From positions 56,099 through 120,098 of the forward strand of contig UCIV01000037.1 of NCBI GenBank assembly GCA_900472575.1: a stretch of DNA of 64,000 bases, in the 5' to 3' direction. The notes under the pieces were generated by a model that saw only the letters and a program-made list of their open reading frames with translations, did not search any database and was not told the origin of the DNA. The translations under genes and the position numbers were made by a program. This stretch comes from Hyphomicrobiales bacterium. Its GTDB lineage: Bacteria > Pseudomonadota > Alphaproteobacteria > Rhizobiales > Rhizobiaceae. This document shows, in pieces, positions 50,907 to 60,902 of the stretch. How positions within the stretch are numbered: position 1 is the stretch's first letter; every line of letters starts with the position of its first letter.

Positions 50907-53810
50907 TCAGAAGAATCCGCGGCGTTGCCACCAACCGGCCTTTTTCGGCTTGGCTTGGTCAGCGTCACCTTCCGGCGTTGAATTGCCTTCAGAGCTTTTC
51001 ACCACAGCCTCGCTAGAGGACGAGATATTAGAGGCACGGTTCGCGCGGGCAGGCTTGGCGTCTTCATCGGCTGCCGGCGTTGCTTCGACCGGTGCAGTCT
51101 CGGTTGCAGGCTCTTCGACCTTGATCTCGGCTGTCGGAGCGGCTTCCACCGTTTCGGCAACAACCTCTGCCGCCTCCGTGGCTGCAACTGCGGCAGCAGC
51201 TTCGGCTTCGATGGCCTTCTTGCTACGGCGTGCACGCTTCGGCTTTGCCGGAGCTTCTGCCTCTGCTGCAACTTCAGCCGGTGCAGCTTCCGCAATCGCT
51301 TCTGCCGGAGCAGGTTCTACGGCTTCAATCGTAGCCTCGACCACTTCGGCAACTTCGGCCACAGGGGTTTCTTCACCTTCGTTGTCCGAATCATCTTCCG
51401 CGCCGGCTTCTACACCGTCCTCGCCATTGCGGTTACGGCGACCACCACGCTTGCCGCGGCGACGGCGCTTGCGACGGCCGTTTTCGTCCGTCTCCGAATC
51501 TGCGGAAACCTCGGAGGTTGCGGAGACTTCGGCTGCATCGTCCTCGCTCTCGTCGTCACCATCCTCGGCGTCCTCGGAGATTTCGTCGATATTGCTGCCC
51601 TGTGTCTGGGCATCGCCATTCCGTTCGCCGTTACGGTTACGACGACGACGACGACGCTTGCGCTTGCGACCGTTCTGGTCGTCGCCCTCGGCGCGTTCCG
51701 GCTTGCTGACAGCCTTGGCTGGCTCGATATCGTTTTCTTCCTCGTCCTCCTCCATGTCGATGACGACATCATCGTCTTCCTCGACAGGGATGGCGGCAAA
51801 CTGCATTAGGCTTTCAATCTTGATCGGGTTCTCGACGGCTTCGCCGCGATCGATCGCAAAATGGGTCGAGCCGATGCTGACATCGGATTCGATGAAGATC
51901 GAGACCCCGAAGCGGTTTTCGTAATCCACCACGGTGCCGCGCTTGTGGTTCAGCAGGAAGAGCGCGATGTCCGGAGTGGTGCGCACGGTGATGTCGTGCG
52001 TGGTGTTCTTCAGCAGATATTCTTCGATGCCGCGCAACACGTGCAGGGCAACGGAAGACTGCGAACGGACATGGCCGGTTCCGCCGCAATGCGAGCAGAT
52101 CTGCGTTGTCGATTCAAGAACCGAAGCGCGGATACGCTGACGCGACATTTCCAGAAGACCGAAATGTGAGATTCGGCCGACCTGGATGCGGGCGCGGTCG
52201 TTCTTCAGGCAATCCTTCAGCTTCTTCTCGACGGCGCGGTTGTTGCGCTTTTCTTCCATGTCGATGAAGTCGATGACGATCAGGCCGGCAAGGTCACGCA
52301 GGCGAAGCTGGCGGGCAACTTCTTCGGCGGCCTCGAGGTTCGTCTGCAGTGCCGTGTCTTCGATCGAGTGCTCGCGGGTCGAGCGGCCGGAGTTGACGTC
52401 GACAGCCACCAGCGCTTCCGTCTGGTTGATGATCAGGTATCCACCGGACTTGAGCGTCACCTGAGGTTGCAGCATGCGGTCAAGCTGCGCCTCGATGCCG
52501 GAGCGGGCAAAGATCGGATGCAGGTCGCGATAAGGCTGAACCACCTTGGCATGGCTCGGCATCAGCATCTTCATGAAGTCTTTCGCTTCACGATAGCCTT
52601 CTTCGCCGGAAACGACGATTTCGCTGATATCCTTGTTGTAGAGATCGCGGATAGAGCGCTTGATCAGCGAGCCTTCTTCATAAACGAGGCAAGGCGCGGT
52701 CGACTGCAGCGTCAGCGTGCGGACGTTTTCCCACAGGCGCATCAGGTATTCGAAGTCGCGCTTGACCTCGACGCGGGTGCGGTTGGCGCCGGCAGTACGC
52801 AGGATGACGCCCATGCCCTGCGGCACGTCGAGCTCCTTGGCGATTTCCTTCAGGCGCTTGCGGTCCTGCGGCTGGGTGATCTTGCGGGAAATACCGCCAC
52901 CACGCGCAGTATTCGGCATCAGAACCGAATAACGGCCGGCGAGCGACAGATAGGTGGTGAGAGCCGCACCCTTGTTGCCGCGCTCTTCCTTGGCGACCTG
53001 CACGAGCAGGATCTGGCGGCGCTTGATGACTTCCTGGATACGGTACTGCTTGCGCGGCTTGCGCACGACGCGATCCGGAACCTCTTCCATGGCGTCTTCG
53101 GCGCCGACGGATTCGATCACTTCCTTTTCATGGTTGTCGTCATCGTCGTCATCATCGTCGCTGTCATGACCACGGCGGGCATCGACATCTTCGGAAATCG
53201 AATCGGTATCGATCATCGCCGCCATGCTTTCCGGCGTCGAATCGTCGGCTTCGTCGGAAGGTGCGCTTTCAGCAGCTTCTGCTGTGGCCGCAGCTTCTTC
53301 CGGAGCGGCTTCCACCGCCTTCTTGCGTGAACGGGTGCGCTTCGGCTTGGCCTTCTTTTCAGGCTCAGCTTCTGCGGCAGCCTCGGCGACCGGAGCTTCC
53401 TTAGCCTCTACTACTTCTGCAGCAGCAGGAGCTTCAGCCGCCGGAATGCCGACATCTGGCTGTTCCTCGTTGGCAAGGTCCACCACCGGATCGGCGGCGT
53501 CTGCCTCGGCGATCTTGCGCTGGTCTTCCGCTTCCTGCTGCATCAGGGCCTGACGGTCCGCGAGCGGGATCTGATAATAGTCCGGGTGGATTTCCGCAAA
53601 GGCCAGGAAGCCGTGACGGTTACCGCCGTAATCGACGAAAGCCGCCTGAAGCGAGGGTTCGACGCGCGTTACCTTGGCGAGGTAAATATTGCCCCGGATC
53701 TGCTTCTTGTGCTGCGATTCGAAATCGAATTCTTCGATGCGGTTGCCGCGTACGACGACTACGCGCGTCTCCTCTTCGTGAGACGCGTCGATAAGCATTT
53801 TGTCTGCCAT
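50907..53810 (-). CDS. rne: Ribonuclease E
   Basis: RNase E is the main endonuclease of mRNA decay and rRNA/tRNA processing and the scaffold of the degradosome. The product is 967 residues. The S1 domain at the start (IEEFDFESQHKKQIRGNIYLAKVTRVEP) is interrupted by about 150 residues of acidic, Ala/Glu/Lys-rich sequence (about 85-240), a known trait of alphaproteobacterial RNase E. The catalytic core follows (IIDFIDMEEKRNN with the metal Asp pair; zinc-link CSHCGGTGH). The C-terminal third is low-complexity with arginine-rich patches (KRKRRRRRRNRN) for RNA and partner binding and ends RRGFF. The AsnGlu-rich tail should be disordered. Confidence 0.95.
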   Translation of the reverse strand: MADKMLIDASHEEETRVVVVRGNRIEEFDFESQHKKQIRGNIYLAKVTRVEPSLQAAFVDYGGNRHGFLAFAEIHPDYYQIPLADRQALMQQEAEDQRKIAEADAADPVVDLANEEQPDVGIPAAEAPAAAEVVEAKEAPVAEAAAEAEPEKKAKPKRTRSRKKAVEAAPEEAAATAEAAESAPSDEADDSTPESMAAMIDTDSISEDVDARRGHDSDDDDDDDDNHEKEVIESVGAEDAMEEVPDRVVRKPRKQYRIQEVIKRRQILLVQVAKEERGNKGAALTTYLSLAGRYSVLMPNTARGGGISRKITQPQDRKRLKEIAKELDVPQGMGVILRTAGANRTRVEVKRDFEYLMRLWENVRTLTLQSTAPCLVYEEGSLIKRSIRDLYNKDISEIVVSGEEGYREAKDFMKMLMPSHAKVVQPYRDLHPIFARSGIEAQLDRMLQPQVTLKSGGYLIINQTEALVAVDVNSGRSTREHSIEDTALQTNLEAAEEVARQLRLRDLAGLIVIDFIDMEEKRNNRAVEKKLKDCLKNDRARIQVGRISHFGLLEMSRQRIRASVLESTTQICSHCGGTGHVRSQSSVALHVLRGIEEYLLKNTTHDITVRTTPDIALFLLNHKRGTVVDYENRFGVSIFIESDVSIGSTHFAIDRGEAVENPIKIESLMQFAAIPVEEDDDVVIDMEEDEEENDIEPAKAVSKPERAEGDDQNGRKRKRRRRRRNRNGERNGDAQTQGSNIDEISEDAEDGDDESEDDAAEVSATSEVSADSETDENGRRKRRRRGKRGGRRNRNGEDGVEAGAEDDSDNEGEETPVAEVAEVVEATIEAVEPAPAEAIAEAAPAEVAAEAEAPAKPKRARRSKKAIEAEAAAAVAATEAAEVVAETVEAAPTAEIKVEEPATETAPVEATPAADEDAKPARANRASNISSSSEAVVKSSEGNSTPEGDADQAKPKKAGWWQRRGFF

Positions 53811-54391
53811 TGAAATTCTGCTCCTCGGCGCCGCCGTACAAATGCACGAAAGCCTGCCGCGAGGACAGGCTCGTTATGCACAACGGTCACGGCGCCGGAT
53901 AAGGGTGATCCCGCGGGGTCAAGGCGAGACGGCAAGCGGAGAGGCAGCGAAGCCGTGGGCTTCTTCCTTCTTTCCGAGACTTGAAAAATTTGCCGCAACA
54001 TTAAGGACCAAGCGAGAATGACGATAACTGAACCCTTGCGGGTCCGATGGGGTGCTCCGTGCGAGCGGTGGGTGGCGTGCCACCCGGCATTTTTCCGGCC
54101 GTAGCCGGAGTGATCGGTTACGCAAGGTCAAGAGTTGCGACGGCGGATGTTTACCGGTACTTGGCGCCAGTCCTTTAAGGCTGGCAAGCCCATCGGCAGA
54201 CTATCCCGTCAACCCTCTAACCTCACTGGCTTTGTATGGTTTATCTGTCACAATAGCAAGGGAAAAGCCGTATCCGCCATATTGTGGATGGATTTAGCGG
54301 CCTTATCGAAAGTGGTGTTGCAACGTCGATTCTGAGGCTTTGTAACAGAAATGCCTGAAATGCAGGCCTTTCATGTGCGGACGGGCGCTGC
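53811..54391. other. Long divergent leader region between rne and the amidase gene
   Basis: About 580 bases without a supported gene, holding divergent promoters. A hairpin AGCCTG-CCGCGAGGA-CAGGCT lies at 53850-53870 in what would be the rne leader; long rne leaders that let RNase E cut its own message are known in other bacteria. No open frame here has a ribosome-binding site and a plausible product. Confidence 0.5.
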
Positions 54392-55675
54392 ATGGAGGAT
54401 AAAGAGGCGGGATACGGCTTGAAATTGAATGAAGTGTTGATGATCGGCAAGGCGATCCTGATGCCTGTTGCGGCGAAAAAACTGCGAATCGCCAGCCGAA
54501 TCGGTCTTCTGGCAATTCTGGCTCTGTTCCCCGTCTCGACCGCTTCTTATGCATCTCAGCAACCCATACTTGCATTTTCAGCAAGGGTCGCCGGCGATGA
54601 TGCCCGTACCCGCGTCGTCATCGATTTCGAACAGAAACCTGAATTCGTCATTCACTATGTCGATAGCCCTGAGCGGATAATCGTCGATCTCTCCGCTTCC
54701 GCCTTCGGCTTTCCCGCCGCAGATCTTGCTCCACGCGGACTGTTCAAGGATATTCGTTACGGCACGATGGGCAGCGACAGCGCCCGCATGGTGTTTACCG
54801 TCAATCGGCCGGTGAAGCTTGTCATGGCCGAGGTGCAGAAGAATGAGGAGAGGGGCTTTCGGCTGGTGCTCGATGCCGAGATGACCAGCAAGGAACAGTT
54901 TGCCGAAATTCTCAAGTCGCAGGACTGGAATACCTCTGCTGCCGTCCCGCCACAGGATGTCGGGCCGGTCATCGAGGATGGGGTCTTTACCGTTGCGGTC
55001 GACGCCGGGCACGGCGGGATCGATGCCGGTGCTAGCGGCGCGACGACGAAAACGCCGGAAAAGACGGTGACGCTGGATTTTGCCCGTTTGCTTGCCGAGC
55101 GTCTGAACAAGGTTGAGGGCGTCAAGGCTTTCCTGACCCGCGAGGACGACACCTTCCTGTCGCTGTCGCAGCGCGTCACGATTGCCCGGCAGAAACGCGC
55201 CGATCTTTTCATATCTCTCCATGCCGACACCTTGGCGCAGAAGGATATTCGCGGCGCGACCATCTATACGCTTTCCGACAAGGCTTCTGACCGTATGGCT
55301 GAAAATCTGGCTGTCCGGGAAAACCTTTCCGACCAGTTGGCCGGGTTCAGTATCGAGAGCGGCCCGCCGGAAGTTGCCGATATCCTGCTCGACCTGACGC
55401 GTCGCGAAACCCAGGCATTCTCGGTCGCGCTCGCCGATAACGTTGTGAAATCATTCGAAGGTCAGGTCGGTCTGATCAACAATCCGCACCGGCAGGCCAA
55501 TTTCCAGGTCCTGCGCGCGCCGGACATTCCGTCGGTCCTTCTGGAAATGGGCTTCCTCTCAAACCCTGAGGACGAGAAGCTTCTGCTCGATGAAGCCTGG
55601 AGAGCCAGGGTGGCGAGACTTGTTGCCGATGCGGTCGATCGTTACCGCCGCCGTTCCGTCGCCAATGGCGGGTGA
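54392..55675 (+). CDS. N-acetylmuramoyl-L-alanine amidase (AmiC type)
   Basis: The product is up to 427 residues. After a membrane/signal segment (IASRIGLLAILALFPVSTASYA) comes an AMIN domain (about 60-160) that targets the septum and an Amidase_3 catalytic domain with zinc ligands in VDAGHGGIDAGASG, the Glu region, ISLHADTLAQKDIRG and VLLEMGFLSNPED. It cleaves the bond between MurNAc and L-Ala to split daughter cells. The start is uncertain: GGAGG at 54394 lies inside the first codons, so a TTG near 54420 is also possible. PBP1A follows. Confidence 0.88.
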   Translation: MEDKEAGYGLKLNEVLMIGKAILMPVAAKKLRIASRIGLLAILALFPVSTASYASQQPILAFSARVAGDDARTRVVIDFEQKPEFVIHYVDSPERIIVDLSASAFGFPAADLAPRGLFKDIRYGTMGSDSARMVFTVNRPVKLVMAEVQKNEERGFRLVLDAEMTSKEQFAEILKSQDWNTSAAVPPQDVGPVIEDGVFTVAVDAGHGGIDAGASGATTKTPEKTVTLDFARLLAERLNKVEGVKAFLTREDDTFLSLSQRVTIARQKRADLFISLHADTLAQKDIRGATIYTLSDKASDRMAENLAVRENLSDQLAGFSIESGPPEVADILLDLTRRETQAFSVALADNVVKSFEGQVGLINNPHRQANFQVLRAPDIPSVLLEMGFLSNPEDEKLLLDEAWRARVARLVADAVDRYRRRSVANGG

Positions 55676-55934
55676 GGGCAGGGCAATCGACGTGGCTGCG
55701 ATGCCACATCGGTCCGGCGATTGCCTTGAAGCATCGCGAAGATACGGAATTACCTGTGAAAAGCCCTACTTTCCTCACATTCGAAGAGCAGGTCGCGGTA
55801 ATAGATTTCGTACGGTCTCCGGTTTCGCGGAGTTGATCCGGTCTCCCTTGCACTGACGCAAACGTCGTGCAAAAGGCCTGTTGGCGTGCGATGGTGTTTT
55901 CCGCGCCGAGAGAAAGCTGAACGGTAGCTCAGAT

Positions 55935-58406
55935 ATGATCAGACTGATTGGATATTTCTTTGGAATGGCCTGCGTGCTCTTTTTGGGCGTTGCCGCGGCT
56001 GCTGCCATCTATTTGACTGGCATGACCAAGGATTTGCCCGACTACGAAGTGCTGGCCTCCTACGAGCCGCCGGTCGCGACGCGCATTCATGCCGGCAACG
56101 GCGCGCTGATGTCGGAATATGCGCGCGAACGCCGTCTGTTCCTGCCGATTCAGGCCATACCCGATCGCGTCAAGGCGGCGTTCCTTTCCGCTGAAGACAA
56201 GAATTTCTACAACCATCCGGGCGTCGATCCCTTCGGCCTTGCCCGTGCGGTGTTGAACAACCTGCAGAACATCGGCTCGGGCCGTCGCCCCGAAGGCGCC
56301 TCGACGATCACCCAGCAGGTAGCAAAGAACTTCCTGCTTTCCGCCGACCAGACGATGGACCGCAAGATCAAGGAAGCGATCCTGTCCTTCCGCATTGAAC
56401 AGGCCTATTCCAAGGACAAGATCCTCGAGCTCTACCTCAACGAGATTTTCTTCGGCCTGAACGCCTATGGCATCGCCGGTGCGGCGCTCACCTATTTCGA
56501 CAAGTCGGTGACCGAACTGACGACGGCGGAAGCCGCCTATCTCGCAGCCCTGCCCAAGGGCCCGAACAACTATCATCCGTTCCGCCACGAACAGGCAGCA
56601 CTCGAGCGCCGCAACTGGGTTATCGATCGCATGGCCGAGAACGGCTACATCACCCAGGTTGATGCCGATGAAGCTAAGACCCAGCCGCTCGGCGTCAAGC
56701 CGCGCCGCGGTTCAGGCAGCGTTATGGCATCGGAATATTTCTCCGAAGCCGTCCGCCGCCAGCTCATCGAGCGCTATGGCGACAAGGCGCTTTACGAAGG
56801 CGGGCTTTCGGTGCGCACCTCGCTCGATCCCGATCTCCAGGTCATCGCCAGCCGCGTAATGCAGAACGCGCTCGTCGATTACGATGAGCGCCGCGGCTTC
56901 CACGGGGCGCTCGCCTCGATTGAAACCTCTCCGGACTGGGCCCTGTCGCTTGGCAAGCTTCTTTCCGAAAACAAGGTTCCGGAATTGCGCGACGTGCCCG
57001 ACTGGACGATCGCCGTCGTGCTCAGTACCTCCGCGCATGACGTGGAAATCGGTCTGGAATCCCAGAATGGCAACAAGACCGATCCAGAGCGCAAGACCGG
57101 TACGATCGCCGCCGAAGACATGAAATGGGCCTATCGGGATGCTGCCAACGAGCGCAAGACCGCAAAAGGCCCCGATGGCGTACTGAAGGCCGGCGATGTG
57201 ATCTATGTCGAACCGCTGAAAGCCGGCGGCAACGCCTATCGCTTACGCCAGCCTCCGAAGGTTCAGGGCGGTTTTGTTGCCATGGACCCGAATACCGGCC
57301 GCGTTCTGGCCATGGTCGGTGGCTTCTCCTATTCGCAGTCGGAATTTAACCGCGCCACGCAGGCCATGCGTCAGCCCGGTTCCTCCTTCAAGCCGTTTGT
57401 CTATGCAGCGGCACTCGACAACGGCTATACGCCGGCATCCGTCGTCCTCGATGCGCCGATTGAAATCGTTTCCGGCAACCAGGTCTGGCGTCCGTCCAAC
57501 TACGGCGAAGAGGATGGCACCGGTCCGGCAACGCTGCGTACCGGTATCGAAAAATCCCGTAACCAGATGACCGTGCGTCTTGCACAGGACATGGGCATGG
57601 ATCTCGTGGCCGAATATGCCGAGCGTTTCGGTATCTACGACAAGATGCAGCCCTATCTGCCGATGGCGCTCGGTTCCGGTGAAACGACGGTCATGCGCAT
57701 GGTCTCGGCCTATGCCGTCATCGCGAATGGCGGCAAGCAGATCAAGCCGACCGTCATCGACCGCATTCAGGACCGTTACGGCAAGACGATTTTCCGCCAT
57801 GAGGAGCGTGGTTGCGAAGCCTGCAATGCCAACGGATGGGCAAATCAGGAAGAGCCGGTCCTCGTAGACAATCGCGAGCAGGTTCTCGACCCGATGACCG
57901 CCTATCAAATCACCTCGATGATGGAAGGTGTTGTCCAGCGCGGCAGCGCTGCGGGCAAAATCCCGGTCAAGGATCGTTCGGTTGCCGGCAAGACGGGTAC
58001 CACCAACGATGCGAAGGACACCTGGTTCGTCGGCTTCACGCCAAACATCGTTGCAGGTCTTTATCTCGGTTTCGACACGCCGGCTCCGCTTGGAGCCCGT
58101 GCGACCGGCGGTGGCCTGGCCGCGCCGATCTTCGGAACGTTCTTGGAGCAGGCGGCAAAGCTCATGCCAGCCGAAAAATTCCAGGTGCCGGATGGCATGA
58201 AGTTCATCGCGGTCAACCGCAAGACCGGCATGATGGCCTTTGACGGTGAGCCCGATACGATTGTCGAGGCCTTCAAGCCCGGCACCGGCCCGGCCGATGT
58301 CTTCCAGGTTATCGGTGAGGGCGAATACATGACCCAGGAGCAAATTCTGGATTCGTCGCCCCAGGCCCAGCAGGCCATCACCTCGGGCGCGTCGGGTCTC
58401 TACTGA
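55935..58406 (+). CDS. mrcA: Penicillin-binding protein 1A (bifunctional transglycosylase/transpeptidase)
   Basis: The product is 823 residues. One N-terminal membrane helix (IGYFFGMACVLFLGVAAAAA) is followed by the GT51 transglycosylase (AFLSAEDKNFYNHPGVD, with the catalytic Glu; STITQQVAKNF) and the transpeptidase with the Ser motif PGSSFKPFVY, SxN-type EKSRNQMT and KTGTTNDAKDTWF. It polymerises and crosslinks peptidoglycan. The start at 55935 (MIRLIGYFFGM) directly precedes the helix; an upstream frame to 55881 lacks signals. It lies 259 bases after the amidase gene. Confidence 0.95.
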   Translation: MIRLIGYFFGMACVLFLGVAAAAAIYLTGMTKDLPDYEVLASYEPPVATRIHAGNGALMSEYARERRLFLPIQAIPDRVKAAFLSAEDKNFYNHPGVDPFGLARAVLNNLQNIGSGRRPEGASTITQQVAKNFLLSADQTMDRKIKEAILSFRIEQAYSKDKILELYLNEIFFGLNAYGIAGAALTYFDKSVTELTTAEAAYLAALPKGPNNYHPFRHEQAALERRNWVIDRMAENGYITQVDADEAKTQPLGVKPRRGSGSVMASEYFSEAVRRQLIERYGDKALYEGGLSVRTSLDPDLQVIASRVMQNALVDYDERRGFHGALASIETSPDWALSLGKLLSENKVPELRDVPDWTIAVVLSTSAHDVEIGLESQNGNKTDPERKTGTIAAEDMKWAYRDAANERKTAKGPDGVLKAGDVIYVEPLKAGGNAYRLRQPPKVQGGFVAMDPNTGRVLAMVGGFSYSQSEFNRATQAMRQPGSSFKPFVYAAALDNGYTPASVVLDAPIEIVSGNQVWRPSNYGEEDGTGPATLRTGIEKSRNQMTVRLAQDMGMDLVAEYAERFGIYDKMQPYLPMALGSGETTVMRMVSAYAVIANGGKQIKPTVIDRIQDRYGKTIFRHEERGCEACNANGWANQEEPVLVDNREQVLDPMTAYQITSMMEGVVQRGSAAGKIPVKDRSVAGKTGTTNDAKDTWFVGFTPNIVAGLYLGFDTPAPLGARATGGGLAAPIFGTFLEQAAKLMPAEKFQVPDGMKFIAVNRKTGMMAFDGEPDTIVEAFKPGTGPADVFQVIGEGEYMTQEQILDSSPQAQQAITSGASGLY

Positions 58407-58426
58407 CCCGGCCTGACAGCTTGGCG

Positions 58427-58456
58427 GCCGGGGCGGCCTTTACATCCGGCCCCGGC
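58427..58456. repeat. 8-bp perfect inverted repeat between mrcA and prfB
   Basis: GCCGGGGC and GCCCCGGC pair around a 14-base loop 21 bases after the mrcA stop. No T run follows, so it is at best a weak mrcA terminator. Confidence 0.4.
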
Positions 58457-58515
58457 GCAACTATGTCCCACCGCATCTTAATCCCTCAGAGATCACAGAG
58501 AGAGAAGAATACGCC

Positions 58516-59647
58516 ATGCGCGCGGAAATGCTGAATGTTGTCGACGAAATCAAGCAGGCCATAAGCCTGCTGAGGAGGCATCTTTGACTGGGACCAGGCT
58601 GTAAGAAGACTGGACTGGTTGAACAACAAGGCAGAGGATCCGACCCTCTGGAACGATGCGCAGGAAGCTCAGAAGCTGATGCGCGAACGCCAGCAGCTCG
58701 ATGAGGCGCTGAGCGGCGTCAGGGCGATGGAGCAGCAGCTTGCCGACAACATCGAGCTTATCGAGCTTGGTGAAGAGGAAGGCGACGACGATATAATCAA
58801 GGATGCCGAGGCGGCTCTGAAGGCGCTGAAGGGCGAGGCTTCGCGCCGCCAGGTGGAAGCCATGCTTTCCGGCGAGGCCGATGCCAACGACACCTATGTC
58901 GAAGTGCATTCCGGCGCCGGCGGTACCGAAAGCCAGGACTGGGCGAACATGCTGCTTCGCATGTACACGCGCTGGGCTGAACGTTCGGGCTACAAGGTCG
59001 AGCTTCTCGAAGTGCATGACGGTGAAGAAGCCGGCATCAAGTCCGCGACCATCCTCGTCAAGGGACACAATGCCTTCGGATGGATGAAGACCGAATCGGG
59101 CGTGCATCGACTTGTCCGTATTTCTCCCTACGATTCGAATGCGCGGCGGCACACGTCCTTCTCGTCGATCTGGGTCTATCCGGTCGTCGATGACTCGATT
59201 AATATCGAGATCAACGAAAGCGATTGCCGCATCGATACCTATCGTTCGTCGGGTGCCGGCGGCCAGCACGTCAACACGACCGACTCGGCCGTGCGTATCA
59301 CCCATATCCCGACCGGCATCGTGGTTGCTTGCCAGCAGGAACGCTCGCAGCACAAGAACCGCGCCAAGGCCTGGGAAATGCTGCGCGCCCGCATGTACGA
59401 AGCCGAATTGATGAAGCGTGAAGAGGCAGCCAATGCCGAAGCCGCGTCCAAGAGCGATATCGGCTGGGGTCACCAGATCCGTTCCTATGTTCTGCAGCCC
59501 TACCAGCTGGTCAAGGATCTGCGCACCGGCGTTTCCTCGACGGCGCCGGACGACGTGCTCGATGGCGACCTGAACGAATTCATGGAAGCAGCCCTGGCAC
59601 ATCGCATCAGCGGCAAGCCGGATGTCGATGTCGCCGACGTCGACTGA
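58516..59647 (+). CDS. prfB: Peptide chain release factor 2 with programmed +1 frameshift
   Basis: RF2 reads UGA and UAA. The gene is in two frames: 58516-58584 (23 codons from MRAEMLNVVDEIKQ to CTT), then TGA at 58585-58587, and the product continues in the +1 frame from GAC at 58586 (DWDQAVRRLDWLNNKAEDP). The site AGGAGG-CAT-CTT-TGA-C matches the classical prfB frameshift element with its internal Shine-Dalgarno 3 bases before CTT, so low RF2 causes frameshifting and restores RF2. The joined product is 376 residues with SPF-region and GGQHVNTTDSAVRITH (GGQ motif). It is not a broken gene. Confidence 0.95.
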
Positions 59648-59665
59648 TCCATTTTCACATGAACG

Positions 59666-59696
59666 AAAAAAGCCGGGCGAAAGTCCGGCTTTTTTG
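59666..59696 (+). terminator. prfB terminator
   Basis: AAAAAAGCCGG and CCGGCTTTTTT pair perfectly around a GCGAAAGT loop and are followed by T residues, 18 bases after the prfB stop. The A-rich left side lets it also work leftward for nadK. Confidence 0.9.
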
Positions 59697-59741
59697 TTTG
59701 TTCTGGGACAGGGCGGCGGTGACTGCAAACGGCGAGACGAA

Positions 59742-60515
59742 TCAGTTGCTGAACTGTTCTGCCAGAATGCGGTCGGACCAGGAGTGGTCGGGATCCGAGA
59801 GAATGCGCGCGGTCAGCTCAGTCGACTGGGCGATGCGCACATGCAGCACCGACTTGACTTCGGCATTGTCGGCAACTGCGTTGACGGGCCGTTTCTCCGG
59901 TTCGAGAATGCTGATATCGACGCAGACATGATTGGGCAGAAGAGCGCCGCGCCAGCGCCGCGGCCGATAGGGTGAAACCGGCGTCATAGCCAGAAGCGGG
60001 GCTTCGAGCGGCAGGATTGGCCCGTGGGCGGATAGATTATAGGCCGTCGACCCCGCAGGTGTGGCGACCATCACCCCGTCGCAGATCAGTTCGTCAAGCC
60101 TGACGCGGCTATCGACCTCGACCTTGAGCTTGGCTGCCTGATAGGACTGGCGAAATAGATAGACTTCGTTGATGGCAAGCGCCGTGGAGATCGCGCCCTC
60201 CGTATCCGTAGTCGTCATCTTCAGCGGATGAAACTCGTTCTCGACCGCAACAGAAATCCGCTCCGGAAGATTTTCCACCATGTAGTCGTTCATCAGAAAG
60301 CCGACCGACCCGCGGTTCATGCCATAGACGCGCGGCCCCGATGTGATCGTTTCATGCAGGGTCTGTAGCATGAAGCCGTCGCCGCCGAGCGCCACGATGA
60401 CATCTGCCTCGCCAACCGGCCGATTGCCGTAAAGCCCGACAAGCTCCTTGAGCGCCGCTTGCGCCTCTGCTGCCGGAGACGCGATAAAGGACAACTTCTC
60501 GCAATGAATGGGCAT
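59742..60515 (-). CDS. nadK: NAD kinase
   Basis: NadK phosphorylates NAD to NADP. The product is 257 residues: the GGDG motif (IVALGGDGFMLQTLH), GMNRGSVGFLMND, and TPAGSTAYNLSAHGPIL are the family landmarks. The start at 60515 (MPIHCEKLSFIASP) gives the usual length of rhizobial NAD kinases; an upstream frame to 60572 has no signal. The gene ends facing prfB. Confidence 0.93.
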   Translation of the reverse strand: MPIHCEKLSFIASPAAEAQAALKELVGLYGNRPVGEADVIVALGGDGFMLQTLHETITSGPRVYGMNRGSVGFLMNDYMVENLPERISVAVENEFHPLKMTTTDTEGAISTALAINEVYLFRQSYQAAKLKVEVDSRVRLDELICDGVMVATPAGSTAYNLSAHGPILPLEAPLLAMTPVSPYRPRRWRGALLPNHVCVDISILEPEKRPVNAVADNAEVKSVLHVRIAQSTELTARILSDPDHSWSDRILAEQFSN

Positions 60516-60773
60516 GAAAAGGCGGACCTTTGAAACGTTGCCCTGAACGAAGCCCCTTGGGACCGCCCTCAATGGCGTTGGCTAAATTTGTCGATCACCC
60601 GGGGATCAAGAGCCTCGGGCGCAGCATTGGTACAGGAAAAGACGGTAGCCCGACAAGCGCTCCGGCCCCCGCCAACCGTCCTTCCCGCTTGAAGATACAG
60701 GGCAAATCTCTTCTGCTGCGACGTTTTTGCTTTACAGCAGAATAAAATATGGTAATTCCCGCACCCAGTGGAT

Positions 60774-60849
<76 letters not shown>

Positions 60850-60902
60850 CTTTTCTCCTCAAATGCTGATAGATCGCACAGCCCATACGTTGGCTGTGAA
60901 CC

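Noticed and set aside
58585..58587. prfB as a pseudogene because of the early TGA
   Set aside because: The AGGAGG-CAT-CTT-TGA-C context is the known programmed frameshift element.
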